Shown one piece after another: positions 8,233 through 11,782 of a stretch of DNA of 11,782 bases. Within the stretch, counting starts at the first letter, position 1, and every line of letters starts with the position of its first letter. The translations under genes were made by a program, and so were the position numbers. The DNA comes from Myxococcales bacterium (lineage in GTDB: Bacteria > Myxococcota > Polyangia > Fen-1088). The stretch is taken from contig PMLH01000291.1 of the NCBI GenBank assembly GCA_003159055.1, forward strand, positions 1 to 11,782, in the 5' to 3' direction. A model generated the notes under the pieces. It saw only the letters and a list, made by a program, of their open reading frames with translations, was not told where the DNA came from and made no database searches.

Positions 8233-10125
8233 GTGCCGCAACCGCCGACGATTGACGAGGCCTTGGAACTGGCCACCAGGATGGTCCGAACGGGCAGCCT
8301 GACCGCTGCTGCCCAGGTCTGCGGCAAGATTCTGCAGCAGGTCCCTGAGCAGCCCAAGGCTCTGTATCTTCTGGCGATGGTTGCCTTGCAGAAAGGGCGG
8401 CAAGACGAGGGAGCCGAATTGTTGCGCAGGTCCATCAAGGCAGATCCGACGTTTGCCACTGCCTTGAACGATCTCGGAAGTCTACTGTCGCTGCACGGGG
8501 AGTTCGCCGAAGCCGAGGCCTGCTACCGTCAGGCTATCGCGAGCGCGCCAAAGTTCGCGGAAGCGCACAACAACCTAGGCAACCTGCTACAGATCACCGA
8601 TTTTCACGAGCAGGCAGTGGTCTGTTACCGGGCCGCGCTGGAGATTCGCCCAGACTACGTCGAAGCCCACCGAAATCTAGGCGGCGCGCTGCGTCGGCTG
8701 GGCAGGCCCGAGGAGGCGGCACAGGTGATGCGTGCCGCACTCGCACTCAATCCCGGCTTCACTGCCGCCGTCCATCAGCTGGTTCACCTGTCGAAGGAGC
8801 TCTGCGACTGGCGCCAGGTCTCCGACCTCACTGCCGAGCTGGTCACGACCGTCGAGGCGGGGACCGCAGCGGTCAATCCGTTTGTCTTTCTGACTCTCGA
8901 TACAACGCCGCGCCAGCAGTTCCTCTGTGCCAAGCGCTGGGCTACTTCGCACCTGGGGCCCGTCGGACAACGGCCTTCGCCACGCAAAGACAAGGACCGG
9001 ATAACGATTGGCTATTTGTCCGCTGACTTCCATGAGCACGCCACCGTCCACCTGATCGGGGAGTTGTTTAGGCTGCACGATCGCGGACGGTTTCGGGTGA
9101 TTGGGTATTCCTACGGCCCCGACGACCGCAGTGCGGCTCGCCAGATGGTAGTGGCCTCCTTCGACAAGTTCGTCGACCTGCTCGGGTGCTCGCATCGCGA
9201 ATCCGCCGGCCGAATCCGGGACGACAACGTGGACATCCTGGTCGACCTGAAGGGCTACACCACCAGCGCGCGGCCGGAGATCCTGAGCCTTCGCCCGGCA
9301 CCGATTCAGGTGAGTTACCTTGGCTATCCGGGAACGATGGGAAGCGAGGCGCTGGATTTCGTCCTGGTGGACCCACACGTCGTACGCCAAGACGAGCAGG
9401 AACACTTTTCCGAGCACCTCGTCTATCTACCGAACTCTTACCAGGTCAACGATCGCACGCGGGCAATATCGCCAAGCACGCCCAAGCGTTCCGAGCATGG
9501 GCTGCCGGAGGATGGTTTCGTGTTCTGTTGCCTTGCCTCACCCCACAAGATCTCGCCTGCCATGTTCGACATTTGGATTCGGTTGCTCGCGGGCGTCCCG
9601 GGCAGCGTGCTATGGCTGTTGCGCTCGAATTCTACGGCCGAAGCAAACCTCAGGCGGGAAGCAGAATCGAGGCTTGCTGGAGGGGCTGCGCGTCTGGTTT
9701 TTGCTTCGCTATTGTCGAACCCGGATCATCTGGCGCGTTTCCGCAACGCCGACCTGTTCCTTGACACCCTTCCCTACAACGCACACACACTGGCCAGCGA
9801 CGCGCTTTGGGGAGGTTGCCCAGTTGTCACCTGCGTTGGGAAATCCTTTCCAGGTCGGGTCGCGAGCAGTCTGCTCCGCGCCGTGGGCCTACCTGAGCTG
9901 GTGACTGATTCACTCGCTGACTACGAGGCGCTAGCGCTAAGGCTTGCGCAAGAGCCCACCCGCATGCGCGAGGTTCGCGAGAAGCTGCACGCAAACCGCC
10001 TCACGGCGGCGCTTTTCGATAGCCGGCGCTTTGCTCGCCACCTTGAATCGGCGTTCGAGACGATGTGGCGCATGCACGTGTCTGGGGAGAGGCTGCGCTC
10101 ATTCGCAGTGGCTGACAGGCCCTGA
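8233..10125 (+). CDS. TPR-containing GT41 glycosyltransferase (OGT/SPINDLY-type)
   Basis: Likely a cytoplasmic enzyme that adds a single sugar (GlcNAc or fucose) to Ser/Thr of proteins, by homology to eukaryotic OGT and plant SPY. With GTG at 8233 it has 630 residues. An alternative GTG at 8197 adds MHGNRDCRYTRR, which lacks family character and would touch the GT2 stop. The N-terminal third holds TPRs with motif starts 34 residues apart at about 43, 77, 111 and 145 (ALNDLGSLL, AHNNLGNLL, AHRNLGGAL). The GT41 core begins near residue 256. It shows IGYLSADFHEHATVHLI (259-275), with His residues at the OGT catalytic-region position. It then has DILVDLKGYT and PAPIQVSYLGYPGTMGS, and HKISPAMFDIW with the Lys equivalent to the UDP-binding Lys. 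DTLPYNAHTLASDALWGGCP (511-530) holds His518 and Asp523, and GKSFPGRVASSLL (536-548) follows. All key segments are present. The N-x-x-x-x-K loop is altered to CCLASPHK. Substrates are unknown; the adjacent GT2 suggests glycan extension. Confidence 0.94.
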   Translation: MPQPPTIDEALELATRMVRTGSLTAAAQVCGKILQQVPEQPKALYLLAMVALQKGRQDEGAELLRRSIKADPTFATALNDLGSLLSLHGEFAEAEACYRQAIASAPKFAEAHNNLGNLLQITDFHEQAVVCYRAALEIRPDYVEAHRNLGGALRRLGRPEEAAQVMRAALALNPGFTAAVHQLVHLSKELCDWRQVSDLTAELVTTVEAGTAAVNPFVFLTLDTTPRQQFLCAKRWATSHLGPVGQRPSPRKDKDRITIGYLSADFHEHATVHLIGELFRLHDRGRFRVIGYSYGPDDRSAARQMVVASFDKFVDLLGCSHRESAGRIRDDNVDILVDLKGYTTSARPEILSLRPAPIQVSYLGYPGTMGSEALDFVLVDPHVVRQDEQEHFSEHLVYLPNSYQVNDRTRAISPSTPKRSEHGLPEDGFVFCCLASPHKISPAMFDIWIRLLAGVPGSVLWLLRSNSTAEANLRREAESRLAGGAARLVFASLLSNPDHLARFRNADLFLDTLPYNAHTLASDALWGGCPVVTCVGKSFPGRVASSLLRAVGLPELVTDSLADYEALALRLAQEPTRMREVREKLHANRLTAALFDSRRFARHLESAFETMWRMHVSGERLRSFAVADRP

Positions 10126-10135
10126 CCATCACCGC

Positions 10136-10172
10136 CGAGCCCCGCGCCCTCTGGGAGGACGGGCAGGGCTCG
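10136..10172. terminator. Hairpin between convergent genes, likely bidirectional terminator
   Basis: CGAGCCC (10136-10142) pairs with GGGCTCG (10166-10172). Inside it CCTC-TGG-GAGG (10148-10158) can form a second small stem. It lies between the ends of the plus-strand GT41 gene (10125) and the minus-strand DUF4340 gene (10191), where a shared terminator is expected. No T-tract follows in either direction, so efficiency is uncertain. Confidence 0.5.
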
Positions 10173-10190
10173 CCAGCGGAAGGAAGTTCG

Positions 10191-11543
10191 CTACTTCTTC
10201 TTCAGGTCGTCGACCTTGATGATGATGCGGTCGACGGACCACTTGGCCACCGTGAAGATGTCGGGCTGGTTGTCGACCTGGACGTAGTAGTTGCCCTTGT
10301 CGTTGGTTTCGCCGCCAATCTTGATCTGACAAGCGTGACCTTTCACGCTCGACTTGGCGGCGATGGTTGCGGCCGGCTTTGTCAGACCCGTCGCTTTGGG
10401 CGAGTTGTCCTCGGCAAATCCCTGGCCTTTCCAGTCCGAGAAGGCGCCGGCGATGGTCGAGACCTTGGAATCGTCCACGGTGATGCCGGCCGGCTTGGTG
10501 GCTTTCCAGTCCTTGCCTTGCTTGGACAAGGTGAACGAGTTCTTGTCGTGGCTGACCGCGACCTCGGTCAGCTCTTCGCTCTTGAGATTGCAGAGGGTCT
10601 TGTCGCGGAACTCGATCGGGCGCTTGTTCAGGCGATCGAGGCCATATTTCTTGACTAGGTAGACCTGGGGATTGGCGGCGGTCTTGACGTAGAAATCCTC
10701 GTCGCCCTTCTTCTTGCCGACCAGGGCGGTCTGCTGCTTGCCGTTGCGGAGGGTGACCGTGACGGTAAGCTCGGGCGAATCGAGTCCGGTGTCTTCCGGT
10801 TTGGCGTTGTCGGCAAAGTCGTTGGCCTTCCAGGTCGAAAGCTGCGAAACCACGCCCGAGGCCACGCTCTTGTCGAAGGGCTCTACCTTGACCGACGATT
10901 CCACGACTTGCCATTCCGGCGCGGGGCCCGCATCGTTCGGGGCCGGCTTCTTGAGCACGATCTTTGCGCCGTTCTTGGTCGTCACCTGAAGCCTTTCAGC
11001 ATCCTTTTCGTCGAAGCTGGTGATGGACTTGTCACGCCAGGCGCTTGTGTCCTTGTCGAATTGGTGCTTGAAGACGCCGGAGGTGGACCAAACCTCGTCT
11101 TTGCCTTCCACGCGCATCATGGTCATCTGATTGGTCGTCTTGCCGATGCGCAGGTCGGCCAGCAACTTGTCGCCCTTCTTGATGGCCACACGCAAGCCGT
11201 CATCGCCCAGCTCGAACTCGCCGTGCCGCGCCTTCTGGTCGGACACGACGTCGCCGAACTCCATTTTGGCGAGGGATTCAAAGGCCAGCTTGGCGGCGTC
11301 CTTGTCGGCCGGGTAGGAAATCGGTTGCACGATCTTGTACGCCTCGCCGTCCTTCTTGATGACGGTCGTGACTTTCGCCTTGGTCACTTCCAAGGTGTCG
11401 AAGCTGTCGGCGGTCAGCTTGGCGATCGGACGCGGGGCCGATTCGGGTGTGCGGGTTCCCTTTTCGGGTGAACGCATCAGAAGCACGGTGGCCAGGATGA
11501 GCCCGGCGAAAACAAGTCCGGCAATTAGAGTCTTGCGATTCAT
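10191..11543 (-). CDS. DUF4340 membrane-anchored protein with three internal repeats
   Basis: 450 residues. ATG at 11541-11543 (minus strand), with GAGG at 11550-11553 six bases upstream. Residues 5-23 (TLIAGLVFAGLILATVLLM) form one N-terminal membrane anchor; the rest is predicted periplasmic. Three repeat units can be aligned by eye: about 48-180, 182-322 and 324-447. Each has an aromatic/Lys strand (YKIVQP, WQVVES, WKATKP), a helix, then a F-x-D/F-A-D segment (MEFGDVV, ANDFADN, GFAEDN). Units 2 and 3 share a T-G-L segment (DTGLDSP, ATGLTKP). A strand with y/v-x-v near the end follows (TMMRV, DFYVK, NYYVQ). In units 1 and 2 a DK signature closes the unit (WRDKSI, FRDKTL). This matches the DUF4340 family, which travels with GldG-like ABC-2 auxiliary proteins. 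The GldG-like gene precedes it by 16 bases, so they are translationally close and probably one operon. Molecular function is unknown. Lys-rich composition is normal for the family. Confidence 0.94.
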   Translation of the reverse strand: MNRKTLIAGLVFAGLILATVLLMRSPEKGTRTPESAPRPIAKLTADSFDTLEVTKAKVTTVIKKDGEAYKIVQPISYPADKDAAKLAFESLAKMEFGDVVSDQKARHGEFELGDDGLRVAIKKGDKLLADLRIGKTTNQMTMMRVEGKDEVWSTSGVFKHQFDKDTSAWRDKSITSFDEKDAERLQVTTKNGAKIVLKKPAPNDAGPAPEWQVVESSVKVEPFDKSVASGVVSQLSTWKANDFADNAKPEDTGLDSPELTVTVTLRNGKQQTALVGKKKGDEDFYVKTAANPQVYLVKKYGLDRLNKRPIEFRDKTLCNLKSEELTEVAVSHDKNSFTLSKQGKDWKATKPAGITVDDSKVSTIAGAFSDWKGQGFAEDNSPKATGLTKPAATIAAKSSVKGHACQIKIGGETNDKGNYYVQVDNQPDIFTVAKWSVDRIIIKVDDLKKK

Positions 11544-11559
11544 CGTGTACCTCGAATGA

Positions 11560-11782
11560 CTAGAGCCTTTGATTTGCGCGGTTCGACTTGCGCACGCGCC
11601 AGCGCGCGACGCCGAACAGGCAGAAGGCAAGCGGCAGTCCGAGCACGTTCGCCCACTGGACCACGCTGGCCTTGCCTTCGGAGGCGGCGGCAATCTGCCG
11701 ACTGTCCATGTTCTTCGAGCGCAGCGGGATCAGCGCCTCGTCTTCCACGGTCCAGCCGATGGCGTTGTAGAGCAACTGCGCG
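11560..11782 (-). CDS. GldG-like ABC transporter auxiliary protein, C-terminus (cut by window edge)
   Basis: On the minus strand, 73 codons enter from the right edge and end with TAG at 11560-11562. The visible C-terminus reads AQLLYNAIGWTVEDEALIPL, then RSKNMDSRQI, then a transmembrane helix (VVQWANVLGLPLAFCLFGV) and the basic tail RWRVRKSNRANQRL. The segment N-A-x-G/D-W-x-x-x-D-E-x-L-I-x-I/L-R-S-K followed by one C-terminal membrane helix and a basic tail is the standard end of GldG/ABC-type auxiliary proteins. Those proteins are mostly periplasmic and pair with GldF-type permeases and GldA-type ATPases. Upstream genes for these would be expected off the right edge. The DUF4340 gene follows 16 bases later. 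What is visible is intact. Confidence 0.82.
   Translation of the reverse strand, partial: AQLLYNAIGWTVEDEALIPLRSKNMDSRQIAAASEGKASVVQWANVLGLPLAFCLFGVARWRVRKSNRANQRL

Noticed and set aside
8677..9417. Minus-strand open frame of 246 codons
   Set aside because: Antisense to the GT41 gene, without any domain.

Overview
The window is GC-rich chromosomal DNA, densely coded on both strands, with 11 protein genes. No mobile element, CRISPR array, tRNA or rRNA is visible. The gene content suggests a Gram-negative bacterium of the Myxococcota, probably a Polyangia-like lineage. The signs are an outer-membrane chaperone (Skp/OmpH), several lipoproteins with long N-regions and A-S-G-C or V-S-A-C lipoboxes, a jelly-roll lipoprotein with a D-D-F-E-D start and a C-x-x-C-F-N-D-F-G motif, a STAND-like ATPase with TPRs, and a GldG/DUF4340 pair. 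The taxonomy is an inference from style and families, not a database result.

Layout. (1) 1-662, minus strand: the N-terminal 220 codons of a large-type purL, running off the left edge. (2) 798-4149, plus strand: a carbohydrate-binding-like lipoprotein, then skp, fabZ and a lipoprotein with three PPC-like modules. The skp-fabZ-PPC part is tightly spaced and looks like an operon. It lacks lpxD between skp and fabZ and lpxA after fabZ, where the usual envelope cluster has them. (3) 4150-4467: a gene-poor stretch of 318 bases. (4) 4468-7373, plus strand: a 61-residue charged small protein and an 878-residue AAA_16-type ATPase. The ATPase has a TPR array in exact 40-residue register. (5) 7446-10125, plus strand: a GT2 glycosyltransferase and a TPR-GT41 (OGT/SPINDLY-type) protein glycosyltransferase. 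A TATACT hexamer sits 6 bases before the preferred GTG of the latter, suggesting a leaderless start. (6) 10191-11782, minus strand: a DUF4340 membrane-anchored protein with three internal repeats, preceded by the C-terminus of a GldG-like ABC-transporter auxiliary protein that runs off the right edge. The two convergent blocks meet at a hairpin at 10136-10172.

How the genes may work together. Skp and FabZ serve envelope biogenesis (outer-membrane protein chaperoning and fatty-acid elongation), and the lipoproteins around them probably act at the cell surface or in the periplasm. The GT2/GT41 pair is plausibly a cytoplasmic glycosylation unit, in which one enzyme starts on protein Ser/Thr and the other extends or supplies a glycan. 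This is inference from adjacency. The small protein and the STAND-like ATPase may be a signalling pair, again by adjacency only. The strongest candidates for something not yet described are that pair and the GT2-GT41 pair. Nothing seen in the sequence proves a new system.
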